DNA from: Sternotherus odoratus
Lineage: Eukaryota > Chordata > Testudines > Kinosternidae
Reading direction: 5' to 3'
NCBI GenBank assembly: GCA_032164245.1
Contig: JAVMKO010000003.1
Location: 11,356,651-11,420,650 of the forward strand
DNA length: 64,000 nt
This document shows positions 52,204-61,970 of the stretch, in pieces. Under the pieces are notes generated by a model that was given only the letters and a program-made list of their open reading frames with translations, searched no databases and was not told the origin of the DNA. A program made the translations under genes and the position numbers. Each line of letters begins with the position of its first letter. Position 1 is the first letter of the stretch.

Positions 52204-52400
52204 AGTCCTGTGGCACCTTAAAGACTAACTATAAAGTTTTGAAGCATAAGCTTTCGTGGGCTAATACCCACTTCGTCGGATGCAAGCAGTGGAAGTGTCC
52301 AGAGGCAGGTATAGATAAGTAGGCAAGAACCAGGTGGGAGGTAACAAGGTTAGTCCAATTAGGCCTAACCTTGTTACCTCCCACCTGGTTCTTGCCTACT
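52204..52400 (-). mobile_element. Penelope-like element 3' end with fold-back duplication
   Basis: Sense is on the minus strand. CCGACGA (52273-52279), stem GTGGG / CCCAC (52267-52271, 52256-52260) and GAAA (52252-52255) form the hammerhead-like core. Its 5' side reads ATACCTGCCTCTGGACACTT back to ACTAACCTTGTTACCTCCCA. At 52318-52353 and 52365-52400 the element's 5' end is present twice as a perfect 36-bp inverted repeat around 11 nt. Confidence 0.8.
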
Positions 52401-52647
52401 TTCATCCACAGCTCCTCTCTATCCCAACCTTATCACGGACTGCTACTTCAGATGCGGGTCCCCAGGAACTGGCCTCTGCTCTTTGCAGATGCACATCCTA
52501 GGGCAGCCTAAATCCTGTCACCCCCCCCCCCCCCCCCATGCACGGCAGAACAGCAGTGGTTTTTCTGGCACAGGGCCTACGGAAGATAGAATGGAATTCA
52601 CCGATTAGTTACACCAGTATAAATCCAAGCAACATCACTGACTTAGC
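52401..52647. other. Intergenic with C tract and start of a palindromic relic
   Basis: A 17-base C run at 52521-52537. At 52607-52647, GTTACACCAGTATAAATCC begins an ancient palindromic repeat that resumes after the hAT insert, at 52912-52970 (GGACTTCAGTGGAGTTACTG). Confidence 0.5.
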
Positions 52648-52911
52648 AGGAGCGGCACTAAGGTTTTTGCTGCCCCAAGTGCGGAAGTTCTGCGGCACGC
52701 CTGTGGGAGGTCTGCGGCTGCCGCAGATTCAGCGGCGTTTCTGCAGTAAATCCACAGATCCCGCGGCGGCGGCGTCCCCGCCACCAAAATGCGATCGAAT
52801 CTGTGGCAGCCACAGACCTCCCACCGAAATACTGCCAAAGACAGCCTGACTAACCGCCCTGATGGCAATCAGGCCGCCCCCCGTGGCTTGCTGCCCCAGG
52901 CATGCGCTTGG
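52648..52911. mobile_element. GC-rich hAT-type element, second copy, right end eroded
   Basis: The left end CAGGAGCGGCACTA and the interior TTTTTGCTGCCCCAAGTGCG and CACGCCTGTGGGAGGTCTGC match the element at 12971. The right inverted repeat is lost after CATGCGCTTGGGGCCG. It sits inside an ancient palindromic repeat whose ACTGACTT / GGACTTCAGT halves flank it. Confidence 0.75.
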
Positions 52912-54060
52912 GGCCGATGGACTTCAGTGGAGTTACTGTTTACAACCATAAGTGAGAGAAGAATTTGCCCCAGCATATATAGAAATAACGAGGCTCTCTT
53001 TAAGGAAAAATACACTAACCTTTTGTTTTTGATTCAGTATTTAAAGCTGAACTGATGCAACAAAGGTTTTGTTTTGCTTTAAACACAAGCTTTTGGTTTT
53101 GGAGGAACAACTCCATGTTCCAGATTCTATTTAGAGTTTTGTAGTGTTCAGTTTCTTCAGGACACCGGCACAATCCGAGCTGGTGGCGCTGTCTGAACAA
53201 GAGCATGGAGCCTTGTAACTGGACCACGTGAATCTTTTGTGTTATACAACAGGTTAAGAATCCTCTTTAATAGTAGATACATTTACGGGACATGCTCTCG
53301 CACAAACTCTCACAATCACACTCAAACCACATTGTCTGTCACGCATGCACACACTATGCCACCCACTCTCGTAAACAAGATGCATGCATATACTTCTCAC
53401 ACGAACTGAAACCATATTCTGGAATCTGGATTATACACCCACACAAATAGACAAACATATGCACACTCAGCTACAACTCCCCCCCCCCCCCCCTTTAGTT
53501 ACCATTCTGCCAGCATCCCTGGCATCACAAATATGAAAAATAATTTGAACCACTTTCAGATCTGGAGGGGTATTCTCACCCAGAGACAATGGTCCAAATA
53601 AGAAGGAGCAGCACTCACTTATACCAGGGCAATGTTGGACCCATGGTCCATATTTTGGAGAGAGAGAGACCAGCAAAGCATTAGATGGACCCTCAGCCAG
53701 CAAAAGATAGTATCTTCTAGTCACTGGTCTTGTCCATACTGCTTATCTCAGAGATGGCAGTGGGATACGGAGCCTTTTTTACCTCCATGTCACCAGCTCA
53801 AATGTGACTCAGGTTGGTGGTTAGCAGACGTCATTATTATCTGATTATTACTGTTCCGTGGTTTCTGTGAAATGAGATGGATTTTCAGTTGCTAGTGAAC
53901 AGGTGTCTGCATCACAATGGGCATCCTGGTGAAGAGTCTCCATGAAGAAGAAAGGAGTGAGGCAAATGGGTGGGCGAAGCAACGCTATCAAACACAGACG
54001 TCACCTTGCTAGACAGGGTGGAGGCATTTGCTCAGGGAAGTAGTGGTGAAGTTGCTATCG
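52912..54060. other. Intergenic, CA-rich degenerate tract, C tract
   Basis: Degenerate CA/CACA-rich sequence at 53290-53470 and a 15-base C run at 53479-53493. No gene is recognised. Confidence 0.45.
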
Positions 54061-54405
54061 AATCATAGGATTGGAAGGGACCATCTATCTTGTCAGTCCC
54101 CTGCACTGATGGCAGAACTAAATATTATCTAGAAGATCCCCGAGAGGTGTTTGTCTATCCTGCTCTTAAAAATCTCCACTGATGGAGATTCCACAACCTC
54201 CCTAGGCAACTTATCCCAGCCCGTGACCACCTTAACAGTTAGGAAGTTTTTCCTAATATCCAACCTAACCCTCCCTTGCTGCAATTTAAACCCATTGCTT
54301 CTTGTCCTAGCCTCAGAGGTTAGTCAATTCACATTTTGTATGTATGCAACTAATTGTTCCTTCCCAAGTGAAGTACTTTGCATTGTCCTTATTGAATTTC
54401 ATTCT
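54061..54405 (-). mobile_element. CR1 LINE 3' portion, internally deleted
   Basis: The left end ATCATAGGATTGGAAGGGAC is the reversed CR1 terminus. CTCCACTGATGGAGATTCCA, AGGAAGTTTTTCCTAATATC and CTTGTCCTAGCCTCAGAGGT follow. From 54320 it jumps to a more upstream CR1 segment (AATTGTTCCTTCCCAAGTGA ... TATTGAATTTCAT), as seen in the longer copy at 5532-5595, so several hundred bases are deleted. Confidence 0.85.
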
Positions 54406-54499
54406 ATAGGGTTTTTTCCTCCTGCTGATAATGGCCCATCCAAATTAAACAGCCTCTTAGAAATGGTATGCTAATGTACAACTTTTTTTTTCTTTGTGT

Positions 54500-54655
54500 G
54501 TATATAAATACATCTTACTTCTGTTCCATTCTATGCATCCGATGAAGTGGGCTATCACCCACGAAAGTTTACACTGAAATAAACTGGGTAGTCTCTAAGG
54601 TGCCACAAGTATTCCCCATCTTATTTATGGATACAGACTAACACGGCTGCTCATC
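54500..54655 (+). mobile_element. Penelope-like element 3' end with hammerhead-like core
   Basis: CCGATGA (54539-54545), A, stem GTGGG (54547-54551) / CCCAC (54558-54562) with loop CTATCA, GAAA (54563-54566). AGTCTCTAAGGTGCCACAAG and GATACAGACTAACACGGCTG follow, the full family tail. It differs from the hammerhead consensus at one base of the first box. Confidence 0.8.
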
Positions 54656-55029
54656 TTAAACCAGTTTTACCTTGTATCCTAAAGACAGTATTTCCTGTTG
54701 TGCAGCACATGCACCCTAACAAGGGAGCGGGTCAGTTCTGACCCAAAGGGACGAGAGCTACCTGCTAAATCACACGTGTTTTCTGTCGGCTTTCCCATCC
54801 CAATACTGACCAAGCACTAGCTGTTTTGCTGGTGATATTTTATATGATTATCTCCTAAAAACTGCATGGTTCTGAGCACTCTTGGTTACTAAACCCATAA
54901 GAGCCAGCTGTCTGACTCTTATCTTAGATTCTAAGCTCTTTGGGTGGTTCACGCATGTGTACAGTCAGTGCCTACCTTAGTTGGGTCTAGATTCCCAGTT
55001 AGGGTTTTTAGATGTTACTACTATACAAA

Positions 55030-55505
55030 TAAATAATAATCCTGATAGAGGTATATAAAAATCAGAAGTGGTGGTACAGAGAAAGTGAATAAGGAAAAGT
55101 TACTTACGTTTTCCCATAATAGAAGATCTAGGGGCAACCAAATGAAATTAATGGGCAGCAGGTTTAAAACAAATAAAAGGAAGTTCTTTACACAGAGCAT
55201 AGTCAACCTGTGGAACTCCTTGCCGGAGGAGGCTGTGAAGGTTAGGGCTATAACAGGGTTTAAAAGAGAACTGTATACATTCATGGAGGTTAAATACATT
55301 CATGGCTATTAGCCAGGATGGATAAGGAATGGTGTCCCTAGCCTCGGTTTGTCAGAGGGGGGTAATGGATGGCAGGAGAGAGATCTTTTGATTGTTACCT
55401 GTTGGGTTCACTCACTCTGGAGCACCTGGTATTGGCCGCTGTCAGTATACAGAATACTGAGCTGGATGGACCTTTGGTCTGACCCAGTACAGCTATTCTT
55501 ATGTT
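55030..55505 (+). mobile_element. CR1 LINE 3' portion
   Basis: ATGGGCAGCAGGTTTAAAAC, AACCTGTGGAACTCCTTGCC, TGGCTATTAGCCAGGATGG, GGTATTGGCCGCTGTCAGTA and GACCTTTGGTCTGACCCAGT, ending ATTCTTATGTTC. This is a second CR1 subfamily, also at 59590 and, reversed, at 36625. Confidence 0.9.
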
Positions 55506-55649
55506 CATTCTGAATTTTTAATAAGGGCTAGTCCCTAGCCCAGAATAAAGTCTACAAGACTATGCAATTGTAACCCACACACTTCCTGGGTGTGGTGTTC
55601 TGCACCATTTAGTGCACACTGAGACGAGAGAGATTAAGGAGTTTGCTGT

Positions 55650-56575
55650 ACAGCCTTAGTTAAGGGTCAGTTGTCTTTAGCTTATGCGGTAGAGCAGGGG
55701 TGGGCAAACTTTTCGGCCAGAGGGCCACACTGGGGTTCAAAATTGTATCGAGAGCTGGGTAGGGAAGGCTGTGGCTCCCCAAACAGCCTGGCCGCACCCC
55801 CTATCTGACCCCCTCCCACTTCCTTTCCCTTGACTGCCCCCCTCAGAATCCCTGACCCATCCATCCCCCTGCTCCTTGTCCCCTGGCTACTCCCTCCAGA
55901 GACCCCCCCCCCAACCATGACCTCACCCCCTATCTAAGCCCTTCTGCTCCTTGTCCCCTGACCGCCCCCTCCAAAAATCCCCTGCCCCAATCACCCTCCA
56001 GGATCCCACTCCCTATCCAACCTCCCTGCTCCCTGAATGCCACAACCCCTAGCCACAACCCTGCCCCCTGACAAACCCCCTGGAATGCCCCCATTCCACA
56101 TCCCCTTCCCCCCCCTCCCGAGACCTTCTAGCCCTTATCCAACCTCCTAACTCCGGCCCCAACTGCAGCCCTTACCACACCGCTCACTGCCCCACTGCCC
56201 CCCCCCCACCTCAGTGCACTGCATGAGCAGCGCTGGAGTGGGGTCAGGGATGCATGACATCTGGCTCAGGGCCAGAACGTGCAGTCTGGCCTGGAGCCAG
56301 ATATCATGCAGCCCCCCCACCCCACCCCGGAGTGCCACTCATGTGGCGTGCTGAGGCGAAGGGGGGGAGGAGACAACGAAGAAGGGTGGGAGAGGAGCTA
56401 GCCTCCCCAGCTGGGAGCTTGGGGGGCCCAACAGAATTAGCCCGCGAGCTGCAACCAGCCTGTGGGCTGTAGTTTGCCCACCCCTGCGGTAGAGGCTCAT
56501 GCACTAAACTCCACAAGACCCTGGTTCAATCCCACCCAGTGACAACTGGGGTCTGTGGGTGTTACACAATCACAT
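55650..56575 (+). repeat. tRNA-derived SINE split by a hAT element
   Basis: Removing the insert at 55695-56486 and one target copy leaves a TTTAGCTTATGCGGTAGAGG head (A-box-like) followed by CTCATGCACTAAACTCC and GGTTCAATCCC (B box, 56523-56533), then GGTCTGTGGGTGTTACAC. The insertion lies between the two promoter boxes. It is too diverged and disrupted to be a tRNA gene. Confidence 0.7.
55695..56486. mobile_element. Non-autonomous hAT element (792 bp) with perfect 8-bp duplication
   Basis: The ends CAGGGGTGGGCAAAC and GTTTGCCCACCCCTG are perfect 15-bp inverted repeats. CGGTAGAG occurs on both sides (55687-55694, 56487-56494). The interior is strongly pyrimidine-rich, with loose tandem repeats of CCCCTGACCGCCCCCTCC type. 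No transposase is present, and the open frames inside are low-complexity. Confidence 0.95.
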
Positions 56576-57028
56576 TCATAAGAGCAATAGTGGGCCCATA
56601 ATAAACACATTGAATTATTTGATCAGCGCTGAAAAATACACTCAAATTGCACAATCTCGCAGTTTCAAGAAATCCACTTGTTTAAAGGAGATTAAAGATC
56701 GTAATAAAGACCTCCACCCCCATGCGTGTATATAAACAAGCCTTATCGAACGTATTCACTTAAAATTGCTGTGTACGTGATCACCACTAGGGAACTCTGT
56801 ACTTCAAGTCTCTCTGATGCACAGCAGTTAAGACACAGATTGAAGACTATTTGCTGATCCCTTTAAAAAGAGGCTTATTGCCAAATGCACATTCTCAGTG
56901 GCTCAGATACATGCAGGACTTTGTGCTTATGAATTTGAGGCTATCACTGTATAGAAGAAAATGCTAAATATTTACTGGTGAGCCAAGCCACAAGTGTAAA
57001 TATTTATACCAAGGCACAGTAAAGAAAG
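56576..57028. other. Intergenic, nothing recognised
   Basis: AT-rich unique-looking sequence between the SINE and the next PLE end. Confidence 0.45.
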
Positions 57029-57040
57029 TACCATAAAACT

Positions 57041-57119
57041 ACTTTAGTTAGTCTTTAAGGTGCCACAGGACTCTGTCACTTCCGCAAATCCAGACTAACA
57101 CGGCTACCTCTCTGATTCT
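57041..57119 (+). mobile_element. Penelope-like element 3' tip, 79 bp, with 12-bp duplication
   Basis: Only the last part of the family is present (GTTAGTCTTTAAGGTGCCAC, CCAGACTAACACGGCTACC). It is exactly bracketed by TACCATAAAACT at 57029-57040 and 57120-57131. Confidence 0.9.
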
Positions 57120-57131
57120 TACCATAAAACT

Positions 57132-57714
57132 GATGCATTTTAAAGAATATTCATGTTGAAATGACCATAATGGTTACAGAAGATGTGCTATTTCAGGATT
57201 ATATTAGGTGCAGAGACTGCCGTATTTAGCTATTTAATATACGGCTCTCTGGCTTTTGCTGCGCCACTCATTAATCTGTCAGATGAATGGGTCCTAATTA
57301 TACTTCTTGTAACGGGGCAAACTACAGAGAATCATGCTCATAAGGGGAATAGATCTTGAAGATTTACTATGCTGTTGCTAATGATCCCACCAGGCTAGAA
57401 AATGGAAAAGAATTCACAAGAGCAGAAAATGTTTATAAGGGGAATCTAATTATTCTACTAGCTGTATTCTATTGAACCAGGAGAAGAGATGAGTAAGCAG
57501 TGGTTAATGTAAAACTATGTTCAAGACACCTTTGAGCCGTGTATTCAATTATACGATGTAGCTCTCACTAAACACATCCAGAACCACGCTAAAATAAAAT
57601 GCTATTCTTTGCTTATATAGTATAGGACATAATCGTTTCTATAGTTCTGTATTTACATACAATACCAACCACTACTGCTCTGTATTTAAATTGCACTTAA
57701 CGTTGATGGGTAGG
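57132..57714. other. Unique block, candidate conserved non-coding element
   Basis: No repeat is recognised. 57130-57480 is AT-rich with dense homeodomain- and MEIS-like words (CACTCATTAATCTGTCAGAT, GGTCCTAATTATACTTC) and a short palindrome GCCGTAT/ATACGGC. It resembles a conserved enhancer, by look only. Confidence 0.35.
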
Positions 57715-57862
57715 TATTAATGCACTCTTTATTCACATGCGTTAATGGAGGCACAGAGCTGAAGTGACTTGGCCAATGTGACACAGTGAGTTAGCATGAC
57801 AGATTCAGGAATACAACCCAAGGCTCCCGATTCCTAGCCCATGATCAATCCACTAGTCTGCA
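57715..57862 (-). repeat. MIR/CORE-SINE relic
   Basis: Reverse MIR order: AATGGAGGCACAGAGCTGAA, GTGACACAGTGAGTTAGCAT, ATACAACCCAAGGCTCCCGA, CCATGATCAATCCACTAG. Confidence 0.7.
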
Positions 57863-59589
57863 ACCATGTTTAGACTGAAATCCTCAGATGGAAAGTACTA
57901 CAAAAGGCATTAAAAATATTGGCTCTGATTCAACAAGGTATTTGCACATGTGTCCAGTCACATTGAAATCAATGAAACATTTTGTTGCCAAAAAAAGTCA
58001 AAACAAATTATTGACATTTTCAGATTTTGTTGTGGTTGTGTTTTCTGTTTCATTGACAAACAATTTGGCGAAATGTTTTGTGTAGTAGCTGAATCTCCGT
58101 TTTTCACTGAAAAGAAGTTTCAGTTTTAACATTTCATTCAGATCTAATATTGATTGATATTCTGGACACATCGAAACTGTCTTTAGGATTGCAATGTCAC
58201 AGACCACAAACTACAGTAGATAGATATCAGCCTATCACCAGGGTAGCTAACAGCAAGATAAATAGTGGAATATATTTTTCACACATCAGTGAAATGGAGA
58301 CACCTTTGAAGTGGAATAGGTTAGCTTTTTAGCAGGGCACAGCACAATCATGCAGAATTGCTGTATCGAAACAAAAGGGCGGGTTGACTATAGACAGACA
58401 GAATGTAGCCATTACCCAAACAGAACTTTAGGACATCAGGATTAAGACCCCAGATCTTGAGAAAATTGCCATCAGACCTTTAACTACAAGGGGTCAGAAC
58501 CTTGGTTTTGCATTTGATTGTAAAGGCAGCGCTAAAAACAGCAGAGTGCTCTCTCCAACTAAGCATTGGGATATAGGTTCAATAAACTGTACATTCAGCA
58601 ACAGTGATCTTTAGTCCTGAGACTGGCAAACCTATTATTTATTCTACATACTAAGGTTATTTATTTATTTAGCACACATATGCCCACTACAGACAAGTAC
58701 AAAAGTCTCTGCGCCAAAGATCTTGCTATCTAAATACTTAACCATAATGTAAATTGGGGAGTTGAATTTTTCATTGACCAGGACAAGTATCCAGCCAAAT
58801 TGCTCTCTATAAAGACAGATACTCGGCTGATGTAAATCAAGGTAGCACTATTAGGTTTTTGCAGTTTATATTATCAGAGGATCTGATGGCATAGATTAAA
58901 TTATTTGAAACAATAGAACTATATTTCACTTGCACTCATCATTTGATTAATATGTTGGGCTAGCTCATAAAATAGACTTCAGGATTACAAAATGTGATTT
59001 GTTGAATCTGTCAGTTTTATTTTGAATGAATAAACTGTACATCTATTGATTTAATATGGTTTGCCTGCTATTCCCAGAAAGGAAATAACTCGTCCCATCC
59101 ATATAGTGTAGGAGGAGTGTTATCACCTTCTCCATAATCAATTCACCAGGGAGGATTTTAAAGTGTTGTATCCTCTGAACATTTTAAATGAAATTACAGT
59201 AAAACATCATTAATATGAAAACAAACGTAGAAACATATGCTTACATTTACCCAAGATGAATCTCTGGGGATCCATTACATCATGTTGGCTTCTACAAGTG
59301 TTTAAAGATAGGAGCATTTTTTCCAAGATCAAATTCTGATAACCTATGCTAGTGTCAATCTGAAATAACTCCATAGACTTCAGAAGAGTTACTCCAAATT
59401 TACACCTCTGGAAACAAGGAATAGGCTTTGACCCCAGGCTTCACTTCTGCCTTATTCCTTTTGTACCCCGGGTAAGTGAACTTGCTAGATATAGGAGGAG
59501 TTTTCTGTTAACCTGTAACTGGAATGACCATTCTCTCCTGAATGAACCTCTGTTAAAACTAATAGTTTGCAAGGGGCTGACTCAATGTC
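57863..59589. other. Intergenic, one ancient repeat relic
   Basis: A relic of the 11300-type repeat is at 58650-58745 (TTTATTTAGCACACATATG, GATCTTGCTATCTAAATAC). A palindromic relic is at 59365-59405 (ACTCCATAGACTTCAGAAGA). No gene is recognised. Confidence 0.45.
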
Positions 59590-59826
59590 TATTTTAAGGA
59601 CAAATAGATACATTCATGGAGGCTAGGTCCATCAATAGCTATTAGCCAGAATGGGCCAGGATGGTGCCTGTAGTCTGTTTGCCAGAAGCTGGGAATGGGC
59701 AATGGGATGGATCACATGATGATTACATGTTCTGTTCATTCCCTATGAAGCACCTGACACTGGCCACTGTTAGAAGACAGGATACTGGGCTAGATGGACA
59801 ACTGTTTATATATTTTTATGTTCTCA
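59590..59826 (+). mobile_element. CR1 LINE 3' end
   Basis: ACATTCATGGAGGCTAGGTC, CAATAGCTATTAGCCAGAAT, CACTGGCCACTGTTAGAAGA and GATACTGGGCTAGATGGAC, ending TTTTTATGTTCTC. Confidence 0.9.
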
Positions 59827-59964
59827 AGACAGGGCTGGGCTCGAGTCTGGGAACCTGGTGCTCCTAAATAGAGAGGTGTGAAAAAGTCATATTGAAAGAG
59901 AAATTGAATGAAACTGGAGAGGCAGTGTTGCCTCATGGATAACGCACAGAAATGAGGCCTTGTC

Positions 59965-60915
59965 TACACAACAAGGTGTTGCACCAGTCTCTGGAGGAGT
60001 GGAGTGGACTGACCAGTTGGGGTGCCCCTCAGTGCTGAGCATGCCATATCAGGGCCTCTGTCTGGTACCCCCTGCTGACAGCTACTCTGGCTCTACAGTG
60101 GACTTTTTAGCCCTCTGGCCAGGGTACTTCTAGTTCAATACACAGCCTCATGCCAAGTCTTTGATCAGAGTCTAGACTCACCAGTCCTTCTTCCCTGGTC
60201 TCCAGGGTTTTTGCACCACCTTTCTCAGTGGGCCTGCAGGGAGTTCCAGCCCTGTGACACTGCAGTAAACAGGCAAGGTCTGTCTATTCAAACTCCCCAC
60301 CCCGCTTCCTCCCTGGACTTCTTTCTACCTCAGGCCTTTCCCACCATCCCCTTTTTGGCACATGGTGTACCATACTCTTCTCAGGCATCACCGCCTCTCC
60401 AAATTCGCCTTCCTTTCCAGGCAGGGGCTCACGTGGCTCTGCTTTGATGTCCCCCAACAAATCCAAAATGAAAATCTATATTAAACCACTTTTGCTTTCT
60501 TACATTTCCCTTGTGCTTCATTCTTCAGTTGAACACCACCCTGGGCTTCCTCCTGCGAAGTCTGATGCAGTCCTTTCATCAAGGCTCACTACCAGAGCTT
60601 GCAGAGGCTTCTCCATGTCTCTCCTGGCCTCTTGTCAATTCTCTGCCTAGGAAAGCTCCCAAGGCTGAGACTGTCCCTTCAACTCCCTTGTACTCCGGGC
60701 GCTTCCTCACTACACTAAGCACAGCTCCTCCCACATCTTCATTTGAGTCTGGCCTAACCTTGAGATGCAATCCACATGCCCTAATGGAGCGCTCCAGATA
60801 TCTCTCAGTGCCAGTGTCGGGTACACTTGCTACCCCGCAGAATGTATTGATTACCTGAGCAGAAGGTACATTGATTTAGTTAAGCCAATGTAAAGCAGGT
60901 GTAGACATTTTGTTT
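59965..60915. mobile_element. Probable MITE ends around an unclassified 0.85-kb insert
   Basis: CCTTGTCTACACAACAAGG at 59969 and CAGGTGTAGACATTTTG at 60897 look like the two ends of a GTCTACAC-type MITE. Between about 59985 and 60865 is a pyrimidine-rich block (GCCTGCAGGGAGTTCCAGCC, TCCTCCCACATCTTC). It could be a solo LTR or another insert. I cannot identify its ends. Confidence 0.35.
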
Positions 60916-61030
60916 TAAACTAGACTTATTTCAGTTAAGTTGATTAAGTAAGCTGAACTGAAACAAGCTATTCTCAAAACAAATAAAGGTGTCTGCCCGG
61001 GTTAGCCCTGGTTTACCATTTAGTTAAATT

Positions 61031-61140
61031 AAACCATAGATTTTATAGATTCCAAGGCCTGAAGGGACCATTGTGATCATCTAGTTTGACCTTCTCTAGA
61101 ACAAAGGCCACAGAACTTAGCATAAAAAAAATCTCTGCAA
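61031..61140 (-). mobile_element. CR1 LINE 3' tip
   Basis: CATAGATTTTATAGATTCCA, AGGCCTGAAGGGACCATTGT and GATCATCTAGTTTGACCTTC, the reverse of the 7083 subfamily. Confidence 0.85.
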
Positions 61141-61794
61141 GTGGCAGAAGCTAACGGGTGAGCTCTTTCCCATCAGCAGAGCGTCTTCACCACACACATT
61201 GCAGCGGCACAGCTGTATCGATAAAACTGCACCGCTGAAGTGCTGTCTGTATAAACGTGGCCTAAATCAGTTAAAACTGAAGACAAACGCTAAATCTGCA
61301 TGCTTCAGTTTCCCACCTGTAAAAAATGGGGATAATCACATTTTCCTATTTTTCATGGGTGTGGTGAGGAGAACTAGATTAAAGAATGAGAGCTGCTACC
61401 ACACTACAATAATGGGGCCCATATAAGTACAGTAGTTAGAAAATTACTTGAGCTCTGAATTTCATTGGCTTTTAGTTGTGCATCAGAAAAAGGGCTTATC
61501 TTGCCTCAAATTTTCCCCATTTTTTTTTTGTATAAAGATGGGCCACTTTTCCATTGAACATGAACCCATTTCTACATGGAGACCATCCCCTACCAAACCA
61601 AACATGGCTTTGGAGCTCAGAATTCCATGATGCGATTTCACACACTTACATGTTATTCATGCAGAGACACATTTTGTTGAATTTCATAGGGGGGAAAAAA
61701 AAAGTTAAATTTGCGAGATGTCATATATCCCCAAATGGCAGAAGTTTGTGTGTAAAGTTTTTCCACTACTTTCACTCTACTCTACGAGTTCTCA
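61141..61794. other. Intergenic with MIR core
   Basis: 61300-61400 carries CTTCAGTTTCCCACCTGTAA and AAAATGGGGATAATCACATT, a plus-strand MIR core. The rest is unrecognised. Confidence 0.5.
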
Positions 61795-61970
61795 TCTCAG
61801 TTCTCTCTATGGCCTCAGGCAAATAATCTCTCAGTGTCTATTTCTCCATCTGTAAAACAGGTATTTTTTAAAACTTCCTTTACAGGCATGCTACCAGCAT
61901 TACTTAAAACCCTAAAATCTGTGTATTAGCAAATGTGCTTTGGAGATGAAAAGTGCTTTTTATAGGTATG
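61795..61970 (+). repeat. MIR core/tail relic
   Basis: GGCCTCAGGCAAATAATCTC, AGTGTCTATTTCTCCATCTG and TAAAACAGG in MIR order, with AAAAGTGCTTTTTATAGGTA at the tail. Confidence 0.6.

Noticed and set aside
52194..52347. GAGGTAACAA at 52194 and 52338 as target duplication of the PLE
   Set aside because: The right copy is genuine internal element sequence repeated in the palindrome, so the match is more likely homology or chance.
55682..56516. Proline/glycine-rich open frames on both strands
   Set aside because: They are low-complexity products of the pyrimidine-rich interior of a hAT element.
56495..56575. Functional tRNA gene (B box GGTTCAATCCC)
   Set aside because: No cloverleaf with proper acceptor stem. 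The context is a SINE interrupted by a transposon.
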